64,000 nt of DNA from Olsenella sp. oral taxon 807 (GTDB lineage: Bacteria > Actinomycetota > Coriobacteriia > Coriobacteriales > Atopobiaceae): NCBI RefSeq assembly GCF_001189515.2, contig NZ_CP012069.2, forward strand, positions 1,426,001 through 1,490,000, written 5' to 3'. The translations under genes were made by a program, and so were the position numbers. Shown here in pieces: positions 44,714 to 53,911 of this stretch (positions are counted from its first letter, which is position 1; the number at the start of each line of letters is the position of its first letter). The notes beneath the pieces are model-generated. The model was given only the letters and a program-made list of their open reading frames with translations, was not told the origin of the DNA and did not search any database.

Positions 44714-45457
44714 ATGCTCGCAAAGAAGGTATGCAGGATACTCGGCATCAGCTTCGTCGTCGTCGGGGCAATCGCCCTCGCAGCGGGAATTTTCCTCTAT
44801 GTTCAATCCCTGAGGGACTTTGCCGCAGGCGAGAAAGTCACGGCAACGATAGACAGCGTATATACCTATGACTCCTACAACCATAGCGGATCACGCACCA
44901 CACGCGAGACCCGCTCTGACGTATATGTGAGCTATGAATACAAAGGTCAGCAATATGATCACATAAGGCTCTCTGACACCTCGTCAGACATGTATGAGGG
45001 ACAGCAGATAGAGCTTCTGATCAATCCAGACAACCCAGGGGAGGTCATACCAGCGTGGGGACTTATGCTCCCCCTCGTGGTGCCCGGGGCCGGCGGCGGT
45101 GTCTTCCTCATCGTCGGCGTCGTGCTCCTCGTTATCGTCTTCCGAAAGGGGGCATCCTGGGAGCGTTCCGAAAAGGAGCTCGATCAGTCGGTCGACCAGA
45201 TGCTTCATCAGGGGTCTGCGCAGATGGGAGACCAGCCCTTCAGTGGCAGACAGGTCACGACGAGAACCACCACGACGACAACGTACACGAGCGACGGACG
45301 GGAGGTCCGTCGCGAGGTCACCACGACAAGCACGACGAACCCCGCATCGTCCACCCCGTCGGAGTCGGCCGTCACGCCCGGCGACCCCTCAAGCCCCTCC
45401 ACATCCGAAGGTCCAACGTCCAACCCTCCCACCTTTGGCTGGGGAGACAGCCTGTAG
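44714..45457 (+). CDS. DUF3592-type membrane protein
   Basis: 247 residues. Membrane helix near residues 10-32 (ISFVVVGAIALAAGIFLYV), an outer DUF3592-like beta domain (VTATIDSVYTYDSYN, then VYVSYEYKGQQYDHI and the characteristic NPDNPGEVIP), a second helix near 120-145, then a Thr/Ser-rich tail with a run of Thr (TTRTTTTTTY). The ATG at 44714 has GGAGGGAC upstream. The ISL3 element ends 105 bases before it, so its promoter region may have been altered. Codon use is less GC-rich than in the neighbouring IS remnants. Function unknown. Confidence 0.78.
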   Translation: MLAKKVCRILGISFVVVGAIALAAGIFLYVQSLRDFAAGEKVTATIDSVYTYDSYNHSGSRTTRETRSDVYVSYEYKGQQYDHIRLSDTSSDMYEGQQIELLINPDNPGEVIPAWGLMLPLVVPGAGGGVFLIVGVVLLVIVFRKGASWERSEKELDQSVDQMLHQGSAQMGDQPFSGRQVTTRTTTTTTYTSDGREVRREVTTTSTTNPASSTPSESAVTPGDPSSPSTSEGPTSNPPTFGWGDSL

Positions 45458-45508
45458 GGTCAGGAACGACACAGGGCGGCCCACCACGTTCTCCGGCACG
45501 TGTCCTAG

Positions 45509-46737
45509 GGAAGCACTGATTTATTCAAGGCGTAACGCGCCGCAGGGGCCGCCCGGGCAGGCGCGAGAGGGTGCCCTGTGATATAATATGCGCAGGTAAG
45601 GGGCATTTTTCTCATCAGCTTGGGGTGGTCCTCGCGCGGCGCCGGGGGAGCTTCGCGGACCTCGGGGCGTCCGGCCAGGGGCGGCGCGAGGGGTTCCCGG
45701 GGCAGACGGGGGCGATCGCGCCCCGGGGGGAGTGGGTCGCGCCCGTCGGGTCCCACCACCCGGACGGGAGGCCCGTCGGCCGCGCGCGCATGCCCGGGAC
45801 GTGCCTCCCGCGGGCCTGGCCCCGCCTCTCCGACGAGGCGTGCGAGGACGCCGTCCCGGGCCCGGGGGCCACGCGGCGCCTCGTCGGCATCGACGTGACG
45901 CCCGGGCAGGTGCCGGACGCGACGACCCTCCCCGAGTTCCGCCACCTGCTCGAGGGGGAGGGGCTCGGGGAGGGGATGCTCGCCGAGCCCGTCCCCGTCC
46001 CGGGCGGGCGCGGCATCATCACGCGCGGGGGCCCCGTCGTCGACGCCACCCTCGCCGGGTCCCCCTCCCCGGCGAGGAACCGGGGGCGCTCGCGCGACCC
46101 GGGGGCCCACCAGGCGAGGAGGGACGACGACCGGCACCTCGGGCACGAGGCGCACGCGGGCGTCGACGCGGGGACGGGCCTCGCGCGCACGGCGGGGGTC
46201 ACCGCCGCGAGCGTGTCGGACGTGGCCGTGGCGCCGTCGCCGCCGCGCCCCGACGACGGGTCCCGCCACGCCGACGCGGGCCACGCGGGCATGGGGAAGC
46301 GCCCCGAGGCCAGGGGCGACCCCACCCCCTCGGGGGTGGGGTGGCGCGTCGCGAGGCGCCGCCCGGGGGTCCCGGGGCGCGACCACCCGGAGGTCTCGTG
46401 GGAGCGAGGGACAGGGAGCTCCCTCTCCCGTGTGCGCTCGAGGGCCGGGCACCCCCTCCACGCCGTCAAGGACCTCTTCGGGCCCGGGAGGACGAGGCGC
46501 CGGGGCCCGGGAAGAACCGCAACCAGCCCTGCGTCGCCCTCGCGCTCGCGGACCTCGCCCTGCTCGCGCAGGCGGGAGGGACCCTGGCCCCGACCTGCGC
46601 GTAGGGAGCCCGGGGCCCCGGAGGGGGCGCGAGCCCAACGCGGGCCGGCGTGCGGCCCGGCCCGAGGCGCCGACGCGCCGCCCGCAGGTCCCCCGGTGGA
46701 TGAAATCAACCCATCGGCCTATATAATCAGTGCTTCC
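45509..46737. mobile_element. IS5-type insertion sequence
   Basis: Perfect 13-bp terminal inverted repeats (GGAAGCACTGATT at 45509-45521 and its complement at 46725-46737), flanked by CTAG on both sides (45505-45508 and 46738-46741). CTAG fits the YTAR 4-bp target duplication of the IS5 subgroup. Terminal ~100 bases have ordinary composition; the interior is extremely GC-rich. Confidence 0.88.
45571..46604 (+). pseudogene. Degenerate IS5-family transposase
   Basis: Recognisable blocks: PDATTLPEFRHLLEGEGL, GPVVDATLAGSPSPARN (with the first catalytic Asp), HQARRDDDRHLGHEAHAGVD and HADAGHAGMGKRPEARG (second Asp region). The end (KNRNQPCVALALADLALLAQ) is in the next frame, showing a frameshift near 46480. 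Many substitutions remove conserved hydrophobic residues. It cannot make a working transposase. Confidence 0.8.
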
Positions 46738-47302
46738 CTAGCACGCCGCGTGGTGAGGAAAGGACGAACAACGCCAACGGTATCATCAAGGGCCTGTCGT
46801 GCCGCCACGATTGCACGAGCCACCATCTCAAGGCTTGGATGCAGGCCCACATCAGCCCCCACCGTCTTCTTGGCAAGCCGCACGGCCTGTCATAGATGAT
46901 GGGTTGCCTCAAAGTGTACGTTTCCGCTGCCTCGCGCCGCATTTTCCCAGTTGGGCGATTCCGGAATCGACGGAAACGTACACTTTCATATGCCCCACAC
47001 CCTGTCAAGCGACAAGGCGCCCCAGGCCGGAACCCGTCGGCCCCGGCCTGGGGCAACATGCATCTCGCCTCGGTCGCGCATCGGAGAAGTCTCCGCTGGA
47101 AAGACGCCTGCGCTGGCACTTTCAGATCCGCGGGCACCGCAGCTGCGGCCCGCACCTCGAGGGTTCGGCAAGGGGGTTGTCGCGATGTGGGTGGTCTGCG
47201 GGCGCACGCGTCGGCGTGGTGCCGGTGTGCAAAAGTGCCGGCGCGAGCCCCCCGACGCCCTCGGGCGCGCTGCCGGGGCGGCGATGGTTCGTCGCGGGCC
47301 GC
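46738..47302. other. Region between IS5 and IS110 remnants
   Basis: About 565 bases. It holds a palindrome (46911-46986) and a short minus-strand frame that begins with GTG near 46876, reads RLAKKTVGADVG... with normal composition, and runs into the IS5 end. No complete gene. Confidence 0.5.
46911..46986. repeat. Palindrome with GTGTACG ends
   Basis: Perfect 16-bp arms (AAAGTGTACGTTTCCG at 46911-46926 and its complement at 46971-46986) around a 44-base centre. Related in its GTGTAC ends to the palindrome at 7588-7647. Confidence 0.75.
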
Positions 47303-48469
47303 CTAGCGCCCCTTCGCGGCGAGCTCGGAGCCGACCATGGTCCCGACGAACCACATGTCCCGCGCGAGCATGCTCGCGACCGCCGTCTTCGCGACGTCCT
47401 TCGCCCTGCCCGCCTCGATGAGGTGCGCGTAGCGGGCGGCGTCGCGCGTGTTGCGCCTGGCGGCCTCGGCCTCGATCGCCGGCGATGCCCCATGGCCCTT
47501 CCGGCAGTACTCGCGCCCGCCGCCGGAGCGCGCGACGCTCGCGGCCCCCTCGATGACCGCCCTGCGGCAGCGGGCGTCCCCGGCCTTCGTGATGTGGCCG
47601 CCCCCCGTGACCTTCGGGCCGCCGCCGTGCCTGCCGGGCGTGAGCCCGAGGTAGCGCGACACCGACCGGCCGCGCCCGAATCGAGAGAGGTCGCCCATGG
47701 TCGCGCAGAAGGCCAGCGCGGTGATCACGTCGACGCACCTCAGCCTCGTGAGCGCGTCGACGTACGGCCTCCACCGCGGGGAACCCGCCGCCCCCTCGCG
47801 GTCGCGCCTCGGGCGGCGCGCCCTCTCGACGTCCTCGGCCGCGGCCTCGAGGTGGCGCCCGAAGGCCAGCTCGTCCAGCCGGTTCCCGAAGTGCAGGGTC
47901 TTGAGCCAGTCGGCGTGCGCCCTACCCCACGTCGCGCGCAGCCTGCCGCCCCTCGTCCTCCCGTCCCAGACGGTCCCGTGCCGCAGCAGGAAGCCGGAGG
48001 GCCGCAGCTTCGAGCGACGCGAGGCCGAGACGGCGTCCTCGTAGGCGCGCGTCAGGTCCCGAAGCCCCTCGCACTCGGCGTCCGGCATCCACACCTGCTT
48101 GATCTTCGGCCTGGCCTTGGTCATCTCCGAGAGCGGGGCCTCGGCATCGCGCCCGTCGTCCTTGAGCGCCCTGTCCTCGCTGCCCCTGGGGATGCTCGTG
48201 ACGGCTATCACCTCGCAGTGCCGTCCGGGTGCCTCGAGGTCGCGCCGCGGCTGGAACCCGCATGGCCCCGACCCGTGGGCGAACCGGTACGGGGCGGCCG
48301 CCCGGGACCTGGCCCGGCCCAGCATGCCCGAGGCGGTCGGGCAGCCGGTGAGCTTCCTGGTTCTCGCCTCGCCCGTGGAGAGGTCGAGGCCGCTGATGGT
48401 CGACGGCCTCGCGCGCTGGCCGATGGCCAGGATCGTCGCGTAGCCGGACTTGATGGTAGACTCTGCCAT
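47303..48469 (-). pseudogene. IS110-family transposase, probably inactive
   Basis: 388 codons, open throughout. The C-terminal Transposase_20 domain is clear (YVDALTRLRCVDVITALAF, FGRGRSVSRYLGLTPGRH, ITKAGDARCRRAVIEGAAS). The N-terminal DEDD domain has lost residues: no GID-type first Asp (ILAIGQRAR in its place), and HGSGPCGFQ where YExGPxG is expected, so the catalytic Glu is Gly. ALKDDGRDAE keeps the later Asp. IS110 elements lack inverted repeats, so the element ends were not set. It is open but likely dead. Confidence 0.7.
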
Positions 48470-48798
48470 TGGGGATCCCTAACTCCCGTCCTGCGGTACG
48501 GCTCGCCGCCATACCCGTCGTCACGGACAGCGTACCAGCCCGGCCCGCGCTCGGACGGAGGGGGTCTCCGATTGACCCTGGTCAAGCGCTTCGGCAGGGT
48601 TGGTGTGGGGCATATCGTCTGGGCGGCACCCTCGAGTACAAACCAGTCGCATGACCAAGTCGGTGCCCCCCGAGCCGACCGAAGGCGCTCCTTCCCCACT
48701 AAATCGCGTCCGTCACGCAATCTGAGTCGAAGGCCAGCAATGGACAGGATGACAAAGCCACCCTAGAGCGCGACAAGGGCGCAAGCATGCACAGCCCA
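48470..48798. other. Intergenic region between IS110 remnant and reductase gene
   Basis: About 330 bases. No gene, no clear terminator. May include one end of the IS110 element. Confidence 0.4.
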
Positions 48799-49470
48799 TC
48801 AGTCGATGCCGCGTCGCTTCCAGGATGCGATAACGGCAGAATAGCCCTCTGCCTCGGCGAGCACATGCGGCTTGATGCCCACGTTGAAGACGAGGGAGCT
48901 CTCCATCGTCTGCAGAGGGTGATGTCTTGGAGAGAGGATGTCCGAACAGAGACGGTCCGTGGCGCGCTCGACCCTATGCCTCCGGTGAGAATCGGCCAAC
49001 GGATCGGTGTTGAAATGCTGTATGGCACTGATCGAGTCGCTCACCCTGCCGCCGGAATAGACCACAAGCTGGCGCAGGACCCCAAGCGCCCTGCCGGCGC
49101 CCCGATTGCCGCCGGTGGCCACCGTGACGGCATGCCTTCCCTGCAATGCCCGCTCCATGATGAAGTGGCCGCGATCGATGAAGGTCTTCATCACACCCGA
49201 GACGTTGCTCGCATAGGTGGGCGTCCCCAGGACCAGTCCCTCAGAGGCTGCCAGAACGTCAAGGACCTCCTCAAGGCCATCGTCCTTATGGCAACGACCC
49301 GTCCGGTAGCATGACGTGCAGCCGTCGCAGTACCGCATCTCATAATCACCCAGGTCGAAGTAGGCAACCTCCGCATCCCACCTCACAATGGCACGCTCCT
49401 GCATCGCGTGCAGCACCTTTGCGGTCGCACCCCTCCTTCGCGGGCTGCCATTCACGATCGTTATCCTCAT
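48799..49470 (-). CDS. Flavodoxin-like NAD(P)H-dependent FMN reductase
   Basis: 223 residues. Starts MRITIVNGSPRRRGATAKVL, the phosphate loop of the flavodoxin-fold reductases, followed by a cysteine cluster (YCDGCTSCYRTGRC) and LVLGTPTYASNVSGVMKTFIDR for flavin binding. Family members (iron-sulfur flavoprotein-like) reduce flavins, quinones or drugs with NAD(P)H. The SD GGGAGG precedes ATG 49470. A TetR gene lies 66 bases upstream on the same strand and probably regulates it. Confidence 0.82.
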   Translation of the reverse strand: MRITIVNGSPRRRGATAKVLHAMQERAIVRWDAEVAYFDLGDYEMRYCDGCTSCYRTGRCHKDDGLEEVLDVLAASEGLVLGTPTYASNVSGVMKTFIDRGHFIMERALQGRHAVTVATGGNRGAGRALGVLRQLVVYSGGRVSDSISAIQHFNTDPLADSHRRHRVERATDRLCSDILSPRHHPLQTMESSLVFNVGIKPHVLAEAEGYSAVIASWKRRGID

Positions 49471-49536
49471 GCATCCTCCCCACGTCGGTATGTCCACGCA
49501 CAGCATAAGCATAGGGAGGAACCGCGCGTATGCACG

Positions 49537-50085
49537 CTACAACATGAGCGAATGTGTCGCGTCCTGGGAATGGACGAGCGTACCAAGGCCCTGGACGACC
49601 CGCGCGATGCGGGCGGTGTCCATGGAATCGGGGTCAGAGATCCACTCTCTCCAAAAGCACAGGACTCCCGCGGCAAAGGCGCCAAGGACGAGCTCGAGGT
49701 CTCGGGGTTCGACGCGATGGGCGAAGTAGCCCCTGTTTGCCTTGCGAACCTCATCGGTCCATCTGCGCACGAGCTCGCCATCGGGACGCTCGACAAAGAG
49801 AATGCACAGCGTCTCGCGGTGAGCACGGACGATTTGCCCCTTCCTCTCGAGCATGTCCCAGCGAAGCGTTCCGTCCTCCTGCATGATACCGACCGTGGCT
49901 GGCAGGGAGACGGCAGCCAATATTTCGTCTTCGATGGAGTCGAGCACGTCCCTCAGATTTCCAAAGTGGGCATAGAAGGTCGACCGTGCACAGGGAACGG
50001 CTCGACACAAGGTCGCAATGCTCATCTGCTCGATTCCCTGCCTTCGATAGATGGCAAGGAAGGCCTTCTCTATCAGGCTCTTGAT
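49537..50085 (-). CDS. TetR/AcrR-family regulator, 5' end uncertain
   Basis: About 180 residues. The HTH is complete in sequence (KSLIEKAFLAIYRRQGIEQM, then SIATLCRAVPCARSTFYAHF), followed by a TetR_C-type helical domain ending WREWISDPDSMDTARIARV. However, no ATG, GTG or TTG occurs in frame between the upstream stop-free region and the ATG at 50025, which would cut off HTH helix 1. A GTG with a good SD (AGAGGTGGG) lies one frame off at about 50093, so a 1-base frameshift or a rare start (ATC 50085, CTG 50076) must be assumed. An IS4-type element begins ~105 bases upstream. Confidence 0.65.
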   Translation of the reverse strand: MKSLIEKAFLAIYRRQGIEQMSIATLCRAVPCARSTFYAHFGNLRDVLDSIEDEILAAVSLPATVGIMQEDGTLRWDMLERKGQIVRAHRETLCILFVERPDGELVRRWTDEVRKANRGYFAHRVEPRDLELVLGAFAAGVLCFWREWISDPDSMDTARIARVVQGLGTLVHSQDATHSLML

Positions 50086-50191
50086 AAGGACACCCCACCT
50101 CTGACAGACGTTTGCTGGAACGGGACAGAACTGATGGAGACAGTATAGGGCTGAGCGAGATGGTCCGCGAGACGCACAGCCCGTCCGAATA

Positions 50192-51722
50192 TTCTTACCA
50201 CATCGGGGGCACGGCATGCTCGCTGGCCACTCGGGGAGGGGCGACAGGACCTGCGCCAGGATGGCCGCCTCGCGTCGCGTCGGAGGGGTGGCGGCCAGGG
50301 AGACGAGCGACCCGGGGCGCGTGGCCGGCCGCGAGAGGCACGTCTTCCGGGGCCGGGAGCGCGGCACGTCCGCCCTCGGCCCCAAGGGCGGCGGGTTCGG
50401 CCCGGCACCCGCGGGCGGGTGGCCGGCACCGCCGGAGGGGCCCGTGCCCGGCCTCGGCGACGCATGGGCGCCGGGCCCGCCGGCGACCCCGGAGGGCCTG
50501 TGGGGGGCGCCCGGCGCGGCGTCGCCGTCCGACTCCGACGGGCCCGGGTGCCCGTGCCCACGCCACGCGCTCGCGCCCTCGCAGCCCAACTGCCTGGCCG
50601 GGTGCTGGTGGGAGGGCGGCTGGGCTGGGCGCGCGTCGCCCACCCCTCGGCCAGGCTCGCGTCCCAGCGCGCGGGCGAGCTGCCGGGGCGCGTCGGCGAC
50701 GAGGCGGCGCGGAGGAGGCTCCTCGACGCGCGCCTCGCGTGGGTCGCCGACATGGCGGACGGCACGGCCAGGGCGTCGGCGGGCCCGACGGGGCCGCCCG
50801 ACCCCTCGCGCATGCCACCTGCGGCGACACCCGACCACGACGCGCGAGGCCGGCGAGGGGTGCCGCCCCGCCCACGTGCCGGGGCGGCCGGCGGCGCCGT
50901 CGGCGTGCCTGCGGGTGGCCGCCGGCAACGTCGTCGACGCCGCCACGCCAGGGCGCACCTTCGCCGAGCTGGGGGCTGCCGGGCTGCCCGCCTCATGGGC
51001 CGTGCCCGGCGCCGGGCGCTGGTCGGCCGGCAACGCGCGCGCGACGGGCGAGGCCGGGACCAGGTTCCCGGCCAGGCCGGGGCCCAACGTGCGCGCTTAC
51101 GGGGACGTCGTGGCGGGGCGCCCCGCGACGGCGCGCGAGGCGGACGGACCCGTCGCCCACGGCGGCCGCCACGCCTGCGCCGGCAGGCCCGGGGCCGAGC
51201 TCGTCCCGGGCGTGCGCGGGCGGCCCTGCCCGTGCGTCGACACGCGGGCGCGCGGCCAGGGGCAGCACAGGCCCTGCGGGCGCGCCGGCAAGGGGGAGAT
51301 CGCGCCCGGGCAGGCGCGCGAGGGGACGGGGCGGATGGGGGTGTTCGCGCTCGCCTCGACCGCTGACATAGCCGCCCCCGACGTGCTCGGCGCCCACTGC
51401 GCCCACCAGCGAATCGAGCAAGTCTTCGACGTGGGCAAGAACTACGCCTCGCTGCTGCCCCCGCGCGCCCGCTCCGAGGAGGCGCCGGGGGGCCACCTGC
51501 CGCCCGCGCTCTGCGCGACGGCGCTGTCGTGCCGCCCGCGGCCGGGGCTCCCCGCGGGGGCATCGTCGATGCCGCAGGCGCTGGCGGCCGCACGCAACCA
51601 GAGGTGCAAGGCATGCGACGACAAGGTGATCACCTGCGAGCCCACGTCCACCGCGAACGAGCTCTACAAGGCCATCGGGGCCACATGCCCGGTGGAGATC
51701 CCGCTTCCGTGTGGTAAGAAAT
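50192..51722. mobile_element. IS4-type insertion sequence remnant
   Basis: Short terminal inverted repeats TTCTTACCACA (50192-50202) and its complement near 51711-51721. The enclosed frame is a decayed IS4/IS1634-like transposase. No clear target duplication. The interior is extremely GC-rich; the last ~120 bases are more normal. Confidence 0.65.
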
Positions 51723-51724
51723 AG
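50216..51724 (+). pseudogene. Degenerate IS4/IS1634-like transposase
   Basis: Only the C-terminal third is recognisable: MGVFALASTADIAAPDVLGA, HQRIEQVFDVGKNYASLLPP, EEAPGGHLPPALCATALS, and RNQRCKACDDKVITCEPT to the end. In the YREK signature (Y-x2-R-x3-E-x6-K), Glu and Lys remain but Tyr and Arg are both His. The N-terminal two thirds is Arg/Gly/Ala/Pro-rich and shows no domain. Not functional. Confidence 0.7.
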
Positions 51725-51802
51725 AGGCGGGAATTACGGTTGATTGGGGGCTCCCCTCAGGGTAGGGCGAAGGCGCCTGCGACCCGCAGGCCCCGCGTGG
51801 CG

Positions 51803-51808
51803 TATACT
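51803..51808 (+). promoter_or_regulatory. Candidate -10 of DUF285 gene 1
   Basis: TATACT within TGGCGTATACTGGGCA, 73 bases before the start codon. The same TGGCGTATACTTGGCA stands at the same place before DUF285 gene 2, so it is probably the conserved promoter core. No clear -35. Confidence 0.55.
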
Positions 51809-51880
51809 GGGCACGTGGCGGGCCAGCGCAGCATCTTGCGCGGGCCGCGATTTGCACCCTGCGAGGATGGAGGAGGGACC

Positions 51881-53911
51881 ATGGACGCACAGGAGCCCCG
51901 AGACCCCGACACGCGAAGGGGCCGGAAGGACACCCCAAAGCACCTGGGCCTCACGGCGCTTCGCCTGGTGACCCTCGCCGCCTGCCTGGCGCTCGCGCTC
52001 ATGCTGGCCACGGCGCCGCCTCGCAAGCCCCCGAGGGTCGGCGCCATCGGCTCCGGCTGCTCCTACGAGCTCGATACGTGGACCGGCAGGCTCACCATCC
52101 GCCCCACGGACGGCGCGTCAGGGGAGATGGCCTACGTCCGCGACGCGCTGCCCAGCGACGACCTCCGGCACGCCGTCAGGTCGGTGAGCGTCGAGAGGGG
52201 CGTCCTTGCGCCTGCGGACTCCAGCTACCTCTTCTGTGACCTGGACGCGGTGGAGACCATCGACCTCTCGGGCCTCGACACCTCGCGGGTCACGGACATG
52301 AGCGAGATGTTCCAGGGCTGCTCCTCGCTCGCGTCCCTCGACCTCTCGGGCTGGGACACCTCGCGGGTCACGGACATGGGAAGCATGTTCTACAGCTGCA
52401 AGGCCCTCCGGTCCCTCGACCTCTCTCACTTCGACACCTCGCGGGTCACCGACATGGAGGGCATGTTCTCCGGCTGCAAGGCCCTCCGGTCCCTCGACCT
52501 CTCTCACTTCGACACCTCGCGGGTCACGGACATGGGAGGCACGTATACGGGGGGAATGTTCTCCGGCTGCTCCTCGCTCGCGTCCCTCGACCTCTCAGGC
52601 TGGGACACCTCGCGGGTTACCGACATGGAGGACATGTTCAAAAAATGCTCCTCGCTCGTCTCCCTCGACCTCTCAGGCTGGGACACCTCGCAGGTCACAA
52701 ACATGGACGATATGTTCTGCAATTGCTCCTCGCTCGCGTCCCTCGACCTCTCCCACTTCGACACCTCGCGGGTCACTCGTATGGGAAATGTGTGCGTGAG
52801 CGGGATGTTCTCCGGCTGCTCCTCGCTCGCGTCCCTCGACCTCTCGGGCTGGGACACCTCACGCGTTGAGGACATGGGGCACATGTTCGAGGGCTGCTCC
52901 TCGCTCGCGTCCCTCGACCTCTCGGGCTTCGATACCGCAAGGGTCACGGACGTGAATGGCATGTTCTGGAACTGTTCCTCGCTCGCGTCCCTCGACCTCT
53001 CCGGGCTCGACACCTCGCAGGTCACATGCATGGAGAGCATGTTCCAGGGCTGCTCCTCACTGGTTTCCCTCGACCTCTCCGGGCTCGACACCTCGCGGGT
53101 CACGGACATGAGGCGCATGTTCCAGGGCTGCTCCTCACTGGTTTCCCTCGACCTCTCCGGGCTCGACACCTCGCGGGTCACGGACATGATCGGCATGTTC
53201 CAGGGCTGCTCCTCGCTCGCGTCCCTCGACCTCTCCGGCTGGGACACCTCGCAGGCCCAGTACATGGGGGGTATGTTCTATGGCTGCTCCTCGCTCGCGC
53301 ACCTCGATATCTTTGACCTCGACACCTCGCAGGTCACGTACATGAGTAGCATGTTCCAGGGTTGTTCCTCGCTCGCACACCTTGACCTCTCCGGTTGGGA
53401 CACCTCGCAGGTCATACGTATGGATTTCATGTTCGCCGACTGTTCCTCGCTCTCCTCCCTCGACCTCTCCCACTTCAGCACCTCGCGAGTCACCGACATG
53501 AGCGGGGTGTTCGACAGCTGCTCGTCGCTCGCATCCCTCAACCTCTCGGGATGGGACACCTCGCGAGTCACAAAGATGCAGTTCATGTTCTCCGGCTGCT
53601 CCTCGCTCGCGTCCCTCGACCTCTCCGGATGGGACACCTCGCAGTCCGAGGGCATGTGGGGGATGTTCCTGGGCTGCTCGTCGCTCTCCTCCCTGGCGGT
53701 CGGGGAGCGGTGCGGGGGCGTCCTCTCGGCCGACAGGCACACGGCGCTCCCCGCGGGCGTGGGCGGCTGGGGGTGGCACTCCGAGAGGGACGAGAGATGG
53801 CTCACAAAAGGCGAGCTCTCGTCCTCCCGCCAGGGGGTGGCGGACACCTACACGGCCCCCGGGGCCTGGAGGTCGCTGGTGTCGCCCCAGGCGGCCCAAA
53901 CGTCGCCGTAG
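51881..53911 (+). CDS. DUF285/BspA-like repeat protein 1
   Basis: 676 residues. A membrane anchor or signal helix at about 23-44 (LRLVTLAACLALALMLATAP), a small N-terminal domain (GSGCSYELDTWTGRLTIRP), then 18 DUF285 repeats of ~24-26 residues with the plan xSLDLSxxDTSxVTDMxxMF plus a CSSL turn. Repeats 4 and 7 carry a 5-residue insertion (TYTGG, VCVSG). A C-terminal domain follows (WGWHSERDERWLTKGELSSS). No LPxTG sorting signal. Such proteins are surface-bound adhesin-like proteins in oral and gut anaerobes. ATG 51881 has GGAGGAGGG. It lies just after an IS4 remnant. Confidence 0.88.
   Translation: MDAQEPRDPDTRRGRKDTPKHLGLTALRLVTLAACLALALMLATAPPRKPPRVGAIGSGCSYELDTWTGRLTIRPTDGASGEMAYVRDALPSDDLRHAVRSVSVERGVLAPADSSYLFCDLDAVETIDLSGLDTSRVTDMSEMFQGCSSLASLDLSGWDTSRVTDMGSMFYSCKALRSLDLSHFDTSRVTDMEGMFSGCKALRSLDLSHFDTSRVTDMGGTYTGGMFSGCSSLASLDLSGWDTSRVTDMEDMFKKCSSLVSLDLSGWDTSQVTNMDDMFCNCSSLASLDLSHFDTSRVTRMGNVCVSGMFSGCSSLASLDLSGWDTSRVEDMGHMFEGCSSLASLDLSGFDTARVTDVNGMFWNCSSLASLDLSGLDTSQVTCMESMFQGCSSLVSLDLSGLDTSRVTDMRRMFQGCSSLVSLDLSGLDTSRVTDMIGMFQGCSSLASLDLSGWDTSQAQYMGGMFYGCSSLAHLDIFDLDTSQVTYMSSMFQGCSSLAHLDLSGWDTSQVIRMDFMFADCSSLSSLDLSHFSTSRVTDMSGVFDSCSSLASLNLSGWDTSRVTKMQFMFSGCSSLASLDLSGWDTSQSEGMWGMFLGCSSLSSLAVGERCGGVLSADRHTALPAGVGGWGWHSERDERWLTKGELSSSRQGVADTYTAPGAWRSLVSPQAAQTSP

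Noticed and set aside
50216-51371. A new high-GC protein gene
   Set aside because: The C-terminal third matches IS4-type transposases, and the rest has the Arg/Gly/Pro/Ala composition expected from GC-rich decay.
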